A stretch of 64,000 bases of DNA from Mimachlamys varia (lineage: Eukaryota > Mollusca > Bivalvia > Pectinida > Pectinidae). Location of the stretch: contig OX392540.1 of the NCBI GenBank assembly GCA_947623455.1, forward strand, positions 8,077,432 to 8,141,431, written 5' to 3'. Both the position numbers and the translations under genes were made by a program. This document shows, piece after piece, positions 1 to 12,279 of this stretch; position 1 is the first letter of the stretch; every line of letters starts with the position of its first letter. Under the pieces are notes generated by a model that worked only from the letters and a program-made list of their open reading frames with translations, searched no databases and was not told the DNA's origin.

Positions 1-2163
1 CCAATCGTAAACATCACAATCTTAAACCTACTTCTCCTAGACAAATAGTTAACTCGTCCGAGTGAAACGCAACTGGCTAACGCATTTAGTGCAAACACGC
101 TTCACTACATAAATACTACTTAAAGAAAATACTAGATAATCTAGTCGCAATCATACATAATGAAATAAACGAACTGGCAACATATACGCTTTGCACAATG
201 AAGAAAGATATACATTGTAGAGTTACACAATGTACTATCAAGTACTATCGAATCAATTACGACCTCTACGGGGGGAATTTTAACCATGTACGGGTGTGAT
301 TTATTACCGATATAGATATAACCTTTGACCTTACTGAGAACCGGTTTACAAAGCATGATAAATATACAAACAATTCGGTCACAAAATGCCGGACCGGATC
401 TCAATTACGTAATTTCATAAGATGCAAGGATAACTGTTACGGCGATAACCCGGGGGTATTATGTTTTGTTTTGATTTTGAGAGCGGCGTAGTCTTAGGCG
501 ATGGCAGGGCAGTGACGTACAATGTATATGTGACTAAAACCGTATGGAAACCATACGCAAAACCATCGCACAAGTCCCAGTCGCCTTAGATAAAAAAAAA
601 AACGTTGTGTGAAAAAAAGCTGGCATTTCAAGAAAGCGTTTTGGCCTCCGTCCGGTTATATACCCGCAACCACTCTATACTTTTACTTTACTAATATAAT
701 ATACTATCTATCTAAATGTATCTTATTGCTTGGCACTATGTAGAAGTATTATAGTAACAAGGGTAGATGGGTACAGCCGGAGACGTATATATTACACTAC
801 ACTCAAAAGGCATGTCAAGTTCAATGCAAAATACATAAAAAAAACATATTCATTAAAACATGTATCAAATATCGTATCAGTTTCTTAAATGTATATCAGC
901 TTACTCGAATGATTGCAAATTTTGTAATTTAGCTATAAAAAAGTACGATGTTTTCAGAATAAACGAGTGAAGATGGCGGCTGCGATGCGTGCAGGATAAG
1001 TAATAAAATGTCGACGTAAATTGCCAACTCCTTTCTTATTCGTTATCTAATTTCAAAAATACCCGCGGCTGTTAATTATTTGATAATATTTCTAACCAAC
1101 TATCATATCTAAGGTTACAATAATTGTTAACGTAGATAGTTCAGCTTTGAAATTGCTACGTTTTCAAATCAGACGAGAGAAAGTGACGGCGTAATTTCTT
1201 TCAAGTCTTTAAATAAAATAATTCCAACAACGTTTTCAGGTATTAGTTTTGACCCAAGTTTGATCTTGCCAGCTTTTAATTGACATTTTAACACGACTTG
1301 ACGAATATACGGTAAAATGCTCACAGGTAACACGCTGACCAGACCTCAGGGATGTTTGCTGTTAAAAACAAGCCACTAGTAAAGCCTTTCGCGGCGTACA
1401 GTGTATCTACCGGAACAATGGGACAATGCGAGATTTTGCGAGACCTGTCGGAGTTGCCAATCTCTGTGTTATATATATACGTCTCTGGTACTAGATTAGT
1501 GTCTGCATGAGTTTATCAGGTGTATTTCGCTTTGGCCTGAAACGTCTTTCGTATTTCAAGCAAGTTTGTTGCATCGGCGTGATTAATAACCTGACAAGTA
1601 CGGGATAGGATTTAGGAATCGTAAAGAACCAAAAAATCCATCATTGCTGTTAAATAGTAATTATCCTACATATATAAATAGAAAAAAGGAAGAGAAAACA
1701 TGTAAATTATATTATATGCATTTTGAATGGCATAAAGTGAACTCTTTTCAGTCAAGTGGATATTCAAGGTATACATAACCCGGATAGCTGCTATGCACAC
1801 TTCTTGCGTGTCTGAATAATCTTGCGTGTCGGTGGTTTTTCTCCGGGTACTTCGGCTTTCCTCCACCTCAAAAATCTGACACGTCCTTCAATGAACATGG
1901 CTGTTAATAGGACGTAATACAAAATGCGTACCAAACCATTATAAATCACTTTTTTTCTCCCCACTCGCCCGTAATAAGCTCTAGAAAGTTGTACACTGTA
2001 CCGTAATTAGCAAAGACTACCCGGTAGTTATGGCTTAAGTGTCTGCATTGCAAGACAAATACTAAGTCTTCTTACTAAGATGAAAATCGTCTTACAATAT
2101 TGTCTAATTGTTATGTTCAAGTAATTGAATCTGTATTGTTATTATGATTTCTTGTTTTGTCAG
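1..2163. other. Intergenic or intronic AT-rich DNA, no gene recognised
   Basis: I see no ORF with recognisable domain content, no RNA gene and no clear repeat array here. The last bases (about 2,140-2,163) form a pyrimidine-rich splice acceptor ending in gtcag for the BEN-domain exon that follows. Upstream exons of that gene may therefore lie in this stretch or beyond the left edge, but I could not identify any. Confidence 0.5.
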
Positions 2164-3039
2164 AAACTTGCCCGGGTAATTTCAAGAGCCCCCGCAGTAA
2201 CACCCGTACGGTCAACAACGGTCCAACCAACAGCCCAACCAACAGCCCAACCAACAGTCCAACCAACAGCCCAACCAACAGCCCAACCAACAGCCCCACC
2301 AACAGTCCAACCAACAGCCCCACCAACAGTCCAACCAACAGTCCAACCAACAGTCCAACCAGCAGTCCAACCAACAGCCCAACCAACAGTCCAACCAACA
2401 GTCCAACCAACAGAGCCGCCAGCTGTGGCAACTCTGATTCTTGGCCAGAGCAAGATAATTAGTAACCTGGTTGCTAAAATCTTGAGCCTGGAGGCGAGAA
2501 TCGAGCAGAGCAACAGACTGCTATGCAGACGCATATCAACAGTGGACAACAACATGGAGAGATTGGCAAAGCGCTTCGACGAGGATGTTGTCAGCCGTCA
2601 CCATGCATCAGACGACACACAACACATCCATGTGGACGACAGTATCGACCCGGTGTTGATGTCGAGCCTGAAACAGGAGTCGACAGGACCAGGAAACTTT
2701 GCCCTGAAGCTAGTGAGTCACCTGTTCCCGGAGCTGTTCGGCCCAGGAACCTTGAGGTCGGAGTACAATTGGTTTGGTGTCAGGGGAAAGAAAGAGTTGG
2801 ACAGAGAGAGGAAGACAATTGTTGAAAATTGTGTTAAGGCTTACTACCCGGAAGTAGCGCAGGACTCGTCTTTCCGAGAGCGTGTCGTCCCAAAGATCAA
2901 CGAAGGGCTAAGGAGACCACTGTGGAGCGACAGAAAACTTGGACACAACCAGTGCACTGTTATGCAGGCAATTTTAGAGGATATTCCACCCAGTGAGTCA
3001 GTTTTGGGGAGAGACGAGTTCGTCACAGATTTTCAATGA
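2164..3039 (+). CDS. Terminal exon of a BEN-domain protein
   Basis: An open frame of about 291 codons runs from a good acceptor (ttgttttgtcag just before 2,164) to TGA at 3,037-3,039. It has three parts in order: a low-complexity QPTV/QPTA tetrapeptide repeat (about 2,221-2,412); a probable coiled coil with heptad-like spacing, including KILSLEARIEQSN and a following ERLAKRF segment (about 2,425-2,580); and a C-terminal BEN-type domain (about 2,690-2,915). The BEN-type part contains FALKLVSHLFPELFGPG, a KKELDRERK stretch and a KINEGLRR helix end. BEN domains bind DNA or mediate protein contacts in chromatin and transcriptional repressors, so a nuclear role is inferred. No ATG opens this frame near the repeat, so the start codon is probably on an upstream exon that I cannot place. 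It could also be a retained fragment. The function is not known beyond the domain. Confidence 0.72.
   Translation, partial: KLARVISRAPAVTPVRSTTVQPTAQPTAQPTVQPTAQPTAQPTAPPTVQPTAPPTVQPTVQPTVQPAVQPTAQPTVQPTVQPTEPPAVATLILGQSKIISNLVAKILSLEARIEQSNRLLCRRISTVDNNMERLAKRFDEDVVSRHHASDDTQHIHVDDSIDPVLMSSLKQESTGPGNFALKLVSHLFPELFGPGTLRSEYNWFGVRGKKELDRERKTIVENCVKAYYPEVAQDSSFRERVVPKINEGLRRPLWSDRKLGHNQCTVMQAILEDIPPSESVLGRDEFVTDFQ
2221..2412 (+). repeat. 12-bp coding minisatellite (QPT repeat)
   Basis: About 16 tandem copies of a 12-mer of the form gtccaaccaaca or gcccaaccaaca. The period is a multiple of three, so it stays in frame and codes for (V/A)QPT in the BEN-exon frame. Other frames, such as PTNS on + and LLVG on -, are also free of stops only because of the periodicity. 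Copy number is likely to vary between alleles. Confidence 0.9.
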
Positions 3040-3600
3040 TTCCGCTGACATTTATTCGTAACGATGATGAGGATGTTGAAAATGCTGACGATGTTTTGAT
3101 GATTTGTGTTGATGGCTTGTGATAAAGAAGATACATTCTGATAATTATAATTTGTGCTGATGATGATAATGATGACGACGTTCACTTGTGATGAAGATGA
3201 TGATGATAATTTTATGATGATAATGACTTATGATGAAGATGATGATGAAGATGATAATGATGTTTTATGAATGTGTACAGTTGGGATGTTTGTGATGATT
3301 AGTGATGCGAGTATGATGATTATGATGATGGTGCTTTGTGATAATTTGTGACGACGATGTTGATTTGTGATAATATTAATGGATAACATGCTCTTATGTT
3401 GTATATATAACATTAATGACATCCTAATCAAACTTGTTAGAATTTATTAAAAGGCAAATTGAAGTGAATTAATAAGTGACGGATGTCATAGCTCATCTCT
3501 TCCTTTGTGATTATGTACAGTTAGGTTGTGTGTGATGATAGGAATGTAATGATGATGATGACGATTTCAGATGATGTTAATGATGATGTTTATTCTGGTT
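3040..3600 (+). repeat. GAT/GATGAT-rich low-complexity 3' region
   Basis: Directly after the BEN stop codon the strand is dominated by imperfect gat/gatgatgat/gatgaag tracts, and very likely forms the 3' UTR. An ATTAAA hexamer near 3,446 is a possible poly(A) signal. No coding potential is convincing here. Confidence 0.6.
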
Positions 3601-4445
3601 AGCAATGGGATGACGATTATGCTTAGTTTAGTAAAAACTCTAAAACAATAAGCCGATTCTTGTCGTTTCTTCTTTATATTGCTACTGTACATGTAGTTCC
3701 AGACCCGGAAGCAAAAACTGTATTTCGTCTAATAAAATGAGATTCCCTTCATGTTGTCAAGAAACAACACGTTTTCATAACCGGTTTCGATGCCAGATTA
3801 ACTTTATTGAAATATTTTCAGACAGTAGTGTAACACCGCTTCGGTTCCAAAACACAGAGAAAAACATATATAAACAAAGTAACTTAATCGTTGGTGTATG
3901 ACATAAATATTACAAGATAAGGAAAATTTGACGATCTTGTTACCTCCTTTTGTTTGACCACAGAGTCAATAACATGGTTAGACAGTTTAAATAAATATAC
4001 AGCAACGTCCGACATTGATACATATCATTTTATGCAATACAGTACTTATGTATGAGATGATTCAATTTTCATACGCCCGTCACAAATGACGGGACGTATT
4101 ATAGTATGGTGTTGTCCGTCCTTCATAACTTTTTTGTCCGGGGATCTCCTCCTACAGTTTTGAAAGTGTGATGAAGTGAAGATAGCGGAAACGTTGGGGC
4201 ATTTCTATGTTGACACCCGCAGGACAGACGGTTCCAATTATACATCCAGCTCATGGTTTTTTCAAACTAATTATAAGGGTATAAGCCTTCAACAGGATAC
4301 ATTCGTTACACAGTTTGTAAGTGACTGGATACGAAAAAAAAGGTCTACAAAAAACTTTTAGACCCGATATTTTTCCGTATCGGATCACTGACAAACTATG
4401 TAACTAATATTATCGACATGGAGCATTATACGGGTAAAGAGTGTT
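3601..4445. other. Intergenic DNA with a dispersed-repeat fragment
   Basis: No gene is recognised. At about 4,075-4,330 there is a fragment resembling a bivalve dispersed element. It contains a short hairpin (cccgtca ... tgacggg, about 4,076-4,093) followed by a gtccgtcc motif and a tcctcctacagttttgaaag segment. The short ORF at 4,176-4,361 lies in this element and I do not regard it as a gene. Confidence 0.45.
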
Positions 4446-4449
4446 GTTA

Positions 4450-7434
4450 CAATGTAAAGTATTGTACCGATGTAGAGTATTGTTCCTCTGTAGAGTATTG
4501 TACCGATGAAGAGTATTGTTCCGATGTAGAGTATTGTACCGATGTAGAGTATTGTACCGATGTAGAGTAGTGTACCATTGTAGAGTATTGTACCGATGTA
4601 GAGTATTGTACCGATGTAAAGTATTGTACCGATGTAGAGTATTGTTCCGATGTAGAGTAGTGTACCATTGTAGAGTATTGTTCCGATGTAGAGTATTGTA
4701 CCGATGTAGAGTATTGTACCGATGTAGAGTATTGTACCGATGTAGAGTATCGTACCGATGGATGCTATTGTACCGATGTAGAGTATTGTTCCTGTGTAGA
4801 GTATTGTACCGATGTAGAGTATTGTACCGATGTAGAGTATTGTACCGATGTAGAGTATTGTTCCTGTGTAGAGTATTGTTCCGATGTAGAGTATTGTACC
4901 GATGTAGAGTATTGTACCGATGTAGAGTATTGTTCCAATGTAGAGTATTGTACCGATGTAGAGTATTGTACCGATGTAGAGTATTGTACCGATGTAGAGT
5001 ATTGTACCGATGTAGAGTATTGTTCCGATGTAGAGTATTGTACCGATGTAGAGTATTGTTCCTGTGTAGAGTATTGTACCGATGTAGAGTATTGTACCGA
5101 TGTAGAGTATTGTTCCAATGTAGAGTATTGTACCGATGTAGAGTATTGTTCCTGTGTAGAGTATTGTACCGATGAAGAGTATTGTTCCTGTGTAGAGTAT
5201 TGTACCGATGAAGAGTATTGTTCCGGTGTAGAGTATTGTTCCGATGTAGAGTATTGTTCCAATGTAGAGTATTGTACCAATGTAGAGTATTGTTCCTCTG
5301 TAGAGTATTGTACCGATGAAGAGTATTGTTCCGATGTAGAGTATTGTACCGATGTAGAGTATTGTACCGATGTAGAGTATTGTTCCGGTGTAGAGTATTG
5401 TTCCAATGTAGAGTATTGTACCGATGTAGAGTATTGTTCCTGTGTAGAGTATTGTACCGATGTAGAGTATTGTTCCGGTGTAGAGTATTGTACCGATGTA
5501 GAGTATTGTACCGATGTAGAGTATTGTTCCGGTGTAGAGTATTGTACCGATGAAGAGTATTGTTCCGGTGTAGAGTATTGTACCGATGTAGAGTATTGTT
5601 CCGGTGTAGAGTATTGTACCGATGAAGAGTATTGTATCGATGTAGAGTATTGTTCCGATGTAGAGTAGTGTACCATTGTAGAGTATTGTACCGATGTAGA
5701 GTATTGTACCGATGTAGAGTATTGTTCCGGTGTAGAGTATTGTACCGATGAAGAGTATTGTTCCGGTGTAGAGTATTGTACCGATGTAGAGTATTGTTCC
5801 GGTGTAGAGTATTGTACCGATGTAGAGTATTGTACCGATGAAGAGTATTGTACCGATGTAGAGTATTGTACCGATGTAGAGTATTGTACCGATGTAGAGT
5901 ATTGTACCGATGTAGAGTATTGTTCCGGTGTAGAGTATTGTACCGATGTAGAGTATTGTTCCGATGTAGAGTATTGTACCGATGTAGAGTATTGTTTCGA
6001 TGTAGAGTATTGTACCGATGTAGAGTATTGTATCGATGTAGAGTATTGTATCGATGTAGAGTATTGTTCCGATGTAGAGTATTGTACCGATGTAGAGTAT
6101 TGTACCGATGTAGAGTATTGTACCGATGTAGAGTATTGTTCCGGTGTAGAGTATTGTACCGATGTAGAGTATTGTTCCGATGTAGAGTATTGTACCGATG
6201 TAGAGTATTGTTTCGATGTAGAGTATTGTACCGATGTAGAGTATTGTTCCGATGTAGAGTATTGTACCGATGTAGAGTATTGTACCGATGTAGAGTATTG
6301 TACCGATGTAGAGTATTGTTCCGATGTAGAGTATTGTTCCGATGTAGAGTATTGTACCGATGTAGAGTATTGTACCGATGTAGAGTATTGTACCGATGTA
6401 GAGTATTGTTCCGATGTAGAGTATTGTACCGTTGTAGAGTATTGTACCGATGAAGAGTATTGTTCCGATGTAGAGTATTGTACCGATGTAGAGTATTGTT
6501 CCGGTGTAGAGTATTGTACCGATGTAGAGTATTGTTCCGATGTAGAGTATTGTACCGATGTAGAGTATTGTACCGATGTAGAGTATTGTTCCGATGTAGA
6601 GTATTGTTCCGGTGTAGAGTATTGTACCGATGTAGAGTATTGTTCCGATGTAGAGTATTGTACCGATGTAGAGTATTGTACCGATGTAGAGTATTGTACC
6701 GATGTAGAGTATTGTTTCGATGTAGAGTATTGTACCGATGTAGAGTATTGTACCGATGTAGAGTATTGTTTCGATGTAGAGTATTGTACCGATGTAGAGT
6801 ATTGTTCCGATGTAGAGTATTGTACCGATGTAGAGTATTGTTTCGATGTAGAGTATTGTACCGATGTAGAGTATTGTTTCGATGTAGAGTATTGTACCGA
6901 TGTAGAGTATTGTTTCGATGTAGAGTATTGTACCGATGTAGAGTATTGTTCCGATGTAGAGTATTGTACCGATGTAGAGTATTGTACCGATGTAGAGTAT
7001 TGTACCGATGTAGAGTATTGTTCCGGTGTAGAGTATTGTACCGATGTAGAGTATTGTTCCGGTGTAGAGTATTGTACCGATGTAGAGTATTGTTTCGATG
7101 TAGAGTATTGTACCGATGTAGAGTATTGTATCGATGTAGAGTAGTTGTATCGATGTAGAGTATTGTACCGATGTAGAGTATTGTACCGATGTAGAGTATT
7201 GTACCGATGTAGAGTATTGTACCGATGTAGAGTATTGTTCCGGTGTAGAGTATTGTACCGATGTAGAGTATTGTTCCGATGTAGAGTATTGTACCGATGT
7301 AGAGTATTGTTTCGATGTAGAGTATTGTACCGATGTAGAGTATTGTTCCGATGTAGAGTATTGTACCGATGTAAAGTATTGTTCCGATGTAGAATATTTT
7401 CGCGATGTCAAGTTAAGTACCGGTGTGGAGTAAT
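4450..7434. repeat. 18-bp satellite/minisatellite, about 165 copies
   Basis: A continuous head-to-tail array of an 18-mer (consensus gatgtagagtattgtacc) with a few recurrent variants: tgtTcc for tgtAcc, gGtgt for gAtgt, cctgt for cgatg, ttcga for accga. Variation is concentrated at few positions, which implies subfamily spread by unequal exchange. Because 18 is divisible by three, frames stay open over long distances on both strands. The minus strand reads as an ILYIGT hexapeptide for about 1,000 codons and the plus strand as RCRVLY. One extra base near 7,141-7,146 shifts the frame without creating a stop, which fits non-coding satellite better than a constrained gene. Edges are degenerate at both ends (about 4,414-4,450 and 7,390-7,434). 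Confidence 0.95.
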
Positions 7435-7439
7435 GAAGT

Positions 7440-10400
7440 GTTTTTCTCATTTTCCATCACATATTTCTATACCTTTAAGAAAGGGATTGGGTTCATGTGT
7501 GCTCTAGCACGAAATTACACTATGAATAAGATATACCAAAGACAACTTCTAAAACCACATGCAATTAACTAAACTGGATTTTTCTCGTAACAAAATTGCA
7601 AATTGTTATTTATATTCACACGAATCGTTTCGTTTTTCTTGTAAGCACAAGCGATGTGAGACTGATAAGTGCTACTGTCTCCTGTTTCAACGGATAGGCC
7701 ATAACGACGTGTTCAATGCATTTTTGTTCATGTCAGATCCCACAAGTAACATAAGTACATTGTAACAGGATATTGCAATGCTATGGAATCATGATTTTAA
7801 AACGCCCTATCGTACATTGGCAATTAGCGAGAATACGCCGGGACATATAGAAGAAAACTCGTTTCTCTACCGATCAAATATCTGCTTTGACTAACATCAA
7901 TCATGAATATCAATGTTAGGAAATATGGCCTCATTCCATGAACAATAAGAGGATTGGACGATACCTCGCAATTTCAATTCGCCTAATAGACATCAGTGCA
8001 AACGTACATTTTTTGTAGTTGCCAATACATTAATCATCGACTAGATTGGCCTATTACAGTTTATAAAAAATGATAACATAGAAATCATGTTAATATAGAA
8101 ATATAGTATGTAGTTAAATGTAGATTTTGAGTTGGTAACATAGAATGTTACTACAGGTCACAAAATTAATTACTTTTACTACCGTTCAAAAGACCTACTG
8201 TTGTGGCAACCATCTAGTACGCACAGTTTTAGGCCTTAAAGCTTTCACATTTTATCATCATTACAAAATTTTCAACCTGCGTGCATATCAAGTCTACCGA
8301 ATAAATTTAAGTAAATCACTTATATGTACATGTGTAACTATTTCTTAGTCTGTGGATTTAAGCGGACATTCAGGCGTCAGCCATATCGCATCGAACACGT
8401 ATAGATTCACACACCAGAGGGCGAAACACTCTTCCTGATACGGTTGTTCCAACTTCCAATGTCCAATTAGCAACGTAGTCAGCAGATTACGAACTGTGTA
8501 ACTAGATATAATTGAACTACCGATGAACAATGTACATATAGTTGGGTTATGCAGCAGATGAATGTAACTTGAACCACATATTCATTTATATAGCATCTGC
8601 ACGGAGTCAAATTCGACGTTCACACTTCCTTAGGCTTTAGTGTAAAATAAACTTGGTGTATGTAACTGTGCTATACGGTGGGAGCTACACTGGAATAATT
8701 CTGAACAAATATACTGAATGTGATTACGTGTCACTGTAATAAGACAGTTATAAATATCATTCTGCTTCGTCTCAAGGAAGATGAATAGTGTCATGCTTTT
8801 ACTGATAGCGAACACAATACAAATGCTGACGTGTAGGCATATGTTCATTGTACAGTGTAGTTTCTCTCTCGCATTGCGCAGATACAGTGTGTCGTACATC
8901 GATTTTATTATCATTTCTGCAACATCGTTAGAAACTTGTTAAGTAACACGATCGAGCGTCCATTCAAGGGGCAAATGAGAAGTTTTTAAATATTCACGAC
9001 AAATATGGTCACAACTAGAAATCTCAAGAATGATATATTTTCGGACATATTAAACTTTGCGTCGAGCAAAAATAGATATCTGTCTTATGTAATCAATTTT
9101 GACAAATAACGACGCCATATTGCCTAGCATATTAAAAAGGCACGAGGGATTCCACTGGCGTCATTTTTAGCATCCTTTCAACAGTTCGACATACAGAGTA
9201 TATGCGAAGGCGTTACGAAAACATGGACAGCTTTTTTTCATAATCAGAGAAAGAAACCATATACAATTAATAAATGGAACTGGAAATGAGATAAATCCAG
9301 TCCACGGTTGAGTGCTGGTGGTGCGGGGAGGGGGGGGGAGTAAAAGTTGAGTTACGGTGGAGATGAAAACGTGCCGTTGGAGCGTGGAGAAAGTATAGCC
9401 ACGAAAGAAAATCAATCACGCCTGATACGACCTCCACGCTCACAGCTTGCGGGTGTAGTCACGGTGGGGATTAGTGGACACACCCCACCGTGGATAGTGG
9501 AGTGAACAAATTTTATAACTCACCCCACTCTAGCGGCCCCCACGGAGGAGAGTGTGTTTCGATAGTTACCACTCGAAACCCTGTGTAGTTCAAACAAGAA
9601 AAGGATCAATGATGAAAAATACTTAAAGGGTAACCCTACTAGATATAAACTCTACACATGATGGTAATCGAGAAACGCTTGTGACTAAATAATGACCAAC
9701 CAGATTAATTTGAAAATCAAAATACCATTTTTTTAAGAATTGCTTCATAAGGATAATGGATGTCATCAGTTTATTTTTTATCAAGTTATTTGTTTTCGTC
9801 CATCTGAAGAAGTAAAAAATGAATAAATATTTCAATGTGTTGAGGTTTTAAAGAAACAGTCACAACAGTCCCCCTGTTGGGCCCCATTTACGAAATTTAG
9901 TAAATCTGTTTATATGTCCATTGTAATACTCCTGAGAGATACCCATAAATACATGTATATGCATAGGTAAAGCTTACAGGAATTTGTATTGCACACCTAC
10001 ACAACATCTGAGCTGTCGTAGCCTTGTCTGACGTACAATCACGTGGATAGTACTGTAATTTGTCCATTTAAGAAACTACAGGATTATTTTACCTCCAGAG
10101 TAGACGTAAGGACATCGAGTGTCAATTCCATAACGGTAAGTAGCTTTTATATCGTTTGAAGCCCCTTCCCTAGGTAATGAATTGATGTTCATATTCCAAT
10201 GGACTGGCTGTACAGTTTGTATGTTTATGTAATGTATCACATATTGTCATACGGGATACTAGGTAGGGAACATAGTCCCTTACCTTCCCTTACATTTTGT
10301 GGCTTACATTTATACTACAAATGCAGACTTGTCGTGGAACTGTCTGGCCGATACAAATTGTTGACTCATCTAACCAGGAAGACATATCTTACTCTGGTTG

Positions 10401-11085
10401 GGATATCTAATCATGAAATTCATGGGTGAATGGTTTACGTACATTATCAGGTAAACTATGCAGTTTGTAGTACAATGTAGAGCTATGAGTGTGCGGCGAT
10501 ACAAAACAGCCATGTGACCACACAGTTAAAGTCCTAGTAGCAGAGTATAGTAAAGAAATTTGAGCTAAATATGTGTCAGATAAACATTAATGATAGTGAG
10601 TTTACCATGGTTAACACGCCTTCATATGAAACCGAAATAACCATTAACACCCCTAGTCCTTTTACAACTTTTCTAAAAGGCACTGTTTTTCTGCAAATAT
10701 ATTACGTGTGTTTATATTACACACGGTACAATTACAATAATAGGTGTCTCATATACATAAAAATGTTTAAAGGGAGACCACATACGAGCTGGGTAAATAC
10801 CCCTATACTGCATGTATATCCCGGGTTTTTTTTCACATGTTCACACTGCATGGTATGTACATGTACCAACCGGAAGTTTAACGAAATCATTTAAACAAAT
10901 CAATAACCAGGCATGTCCTGTGGCTGCTTTATACTGTGATATCCTATATCTAGAGTCACATTCCACGGAAATCCAACACCTATATTTCGAAAAATAAAAA
11001 TAAACTGCAGTCAGCTTTATATCGGTATTTGTATTGAGACATAAATAACAGCAAGACGGGCTGTGGGATGTGTCTTTGGATGTAA
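7440..11085. other. Intergenic, no gene recognised
   Basis: AT-rich DNA without recognisable domains, splice-consistent exons or RNA genes. There is a short G-run at about 9,327-9,340. All open frames are under about 110 codons and show no protein-like composition. Confidence 0.5.
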
Positions 11086-11345
11086 GATCACGTTGTAAGT
11101 ACACATGTTATTTGTTTATAATGTCCTCTAAATCTTGTTTGTGGACGTAACAGATACTGACGAATCAATATCGAAACAGTGGTGATATTTTTTTAAATTG
11201 CCGGTACCCTAGGTAAGGTCCTACTCGAGTTACATGTAAAGTGTCACTGGTTATATTTCCTATATCCCATGAATAGAGATTGTCATGTTCCAACCACCAC
11301 TCCCTGATATTACCTTGATGTAAAATGAAACAGTATATCAATGAA
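11085..11345 (+). repeat. Diverged direct duplication, copy 1 (possible 5' exon)
   Basis: This segment matches 13,585-13,945 with scattered substitutions and indels. Shared landmarks are ttgtaagtacacat, acgtaacagata, a ggtaaggtcctactcgagt block, and further on an accactccc block. The shared block contains a strong donor-like site (cctag|gtaagg here at 11,213; cccag|gtaagg in copy 2 at 13,702). The receptor's first coding exon begins with an acceptor directly abutting ATG and so needs a non-coding upstream exon. These copies are candidates for it, which is inference only. Confidence 0.55.
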
Positions 11346-11471
11346 ACTACATAATATAACAACTGCAGTGGTGTCGTACTTTCATAACAGGAACTATCAG
11401 CCGGCAAACGATTGTTCACTCTATCAACTACGGAGAAATATATATGTTTATGCATACATGTATATCTGAAC

Positions 11472-11655
11472 TTTTTTTTAAAACTTTATTTATTTAACAA
11501 CAATTATGAAACAAGTTATCTAACTTGTATTAATCACTATTGTTTTCCTGGATGTTTGTGTGCGAGGGGTTTTAGGGTGGGAGGAAACCGGAGTACCTGG
11601 GGAAAACCCATGTGGTCGGGCCAGTGCGCTATCCACTGCTACACCCGACCACCCT
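11472..11655 (-). mobile_element. SINE-like element, minus orientation
   Basis: Shares a tail (actttatttatttaacaac) and a body with cggagta and cacgtggtcggg-like blocks with the two elements at 54,664-55,072. Read on the minus strand it starts with a tRNA-like segment (ggtcgggtgtagcagtgg, then atagcgcac) and ends in an AT-rich tail. Probably a tRNA-derived SINE fragment. Confidence 0.6.
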
Positions 11656-11804
11656 TTTAACTTAACACGGTGAACATTCATGACATGATGTTGACATCTT
11701 CACAGACATGATCCAACGACCAAAATTTCAAGTTTTATGTTCTTTCTATATCAGTTCTGTTTATATGCACAGATAATGAACATATTAAGTCGAGGTTGAT
11801 AGGA

Positions 11805-11982
11805 AGATGGCGTAACACACACACATATGCTGCACATTTTAAATTTTGTAATAAATACAGTATGCCGAAAAACTGAAATAAACTGCATCATACAGCTGTT
11901 TGGTCTTTCGAAGACTCATCATTGATGTTAGGGGCAAAAAGGTTGGAATCCAAAATTTCTAAACTAACGTAGGAGCAGATTT
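11805..11982 (+). mobile_element. Dispersed element family A, copy 1
   Basis: Begins with a gatg(a/g)cgtaacacacaca block, followed by a gtatgccgaaaaact motif, gcatcatacagctgttt, a gactcatca motif, and ends near aactaacgtaggagcag. The same order of blocks recurs at about 42,642, 44,714, 47,818 and 56,442. It has no coding capacity and is non-autonomous. Confidence 0.75.
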
Positions 11983-12279
11983 ATCAGAAACGTATGTCAG
12001 AATCAGGTTAACACTTTTTCTATGTAGAAACAACCTTCGATTTCAAACATCTCGAAATTGGCAAATCTTATTGAAAAGTTATACATGTGTTCATTTATAA
12101 AAAGGTCCCCTATCTAATTGCATATTAGCATGTTCAAAATACCCATTAGTTACTTTTGTGCAACGATTGATAATGCAGGGATTCCTTGTCAATCGTGCAG
12201 ATTTTATTCGATAGCGAACAATAACACTTGTTAGTATAGGCGTGTTCTGTTTAAAATATGGTCCATTATTCTGATTGTT

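Noticed and set aside
141..404. 87-codon minus ORF near the left edge
   Set aside because: No domain, no conserved composition, no splice or promoter context; of a length expected by chance.
2117..2431. Minus-strand LLVG-repeat ORF and other frames over the BEN-exon repeat
   Set aside because: These are shadows of the 12-bp repeat. Only the QPT frame continues into a recognisable domain.
4385..7450. A 1,021-codon minus-strand ORF of ILYIGT repeats
   Set aside because: It follows the 18-bp satellite exactly, has open counterparts in other frames and strands, and a one-base indel changes its reading without a stop. No domain, splice context or codon constraint is seen.
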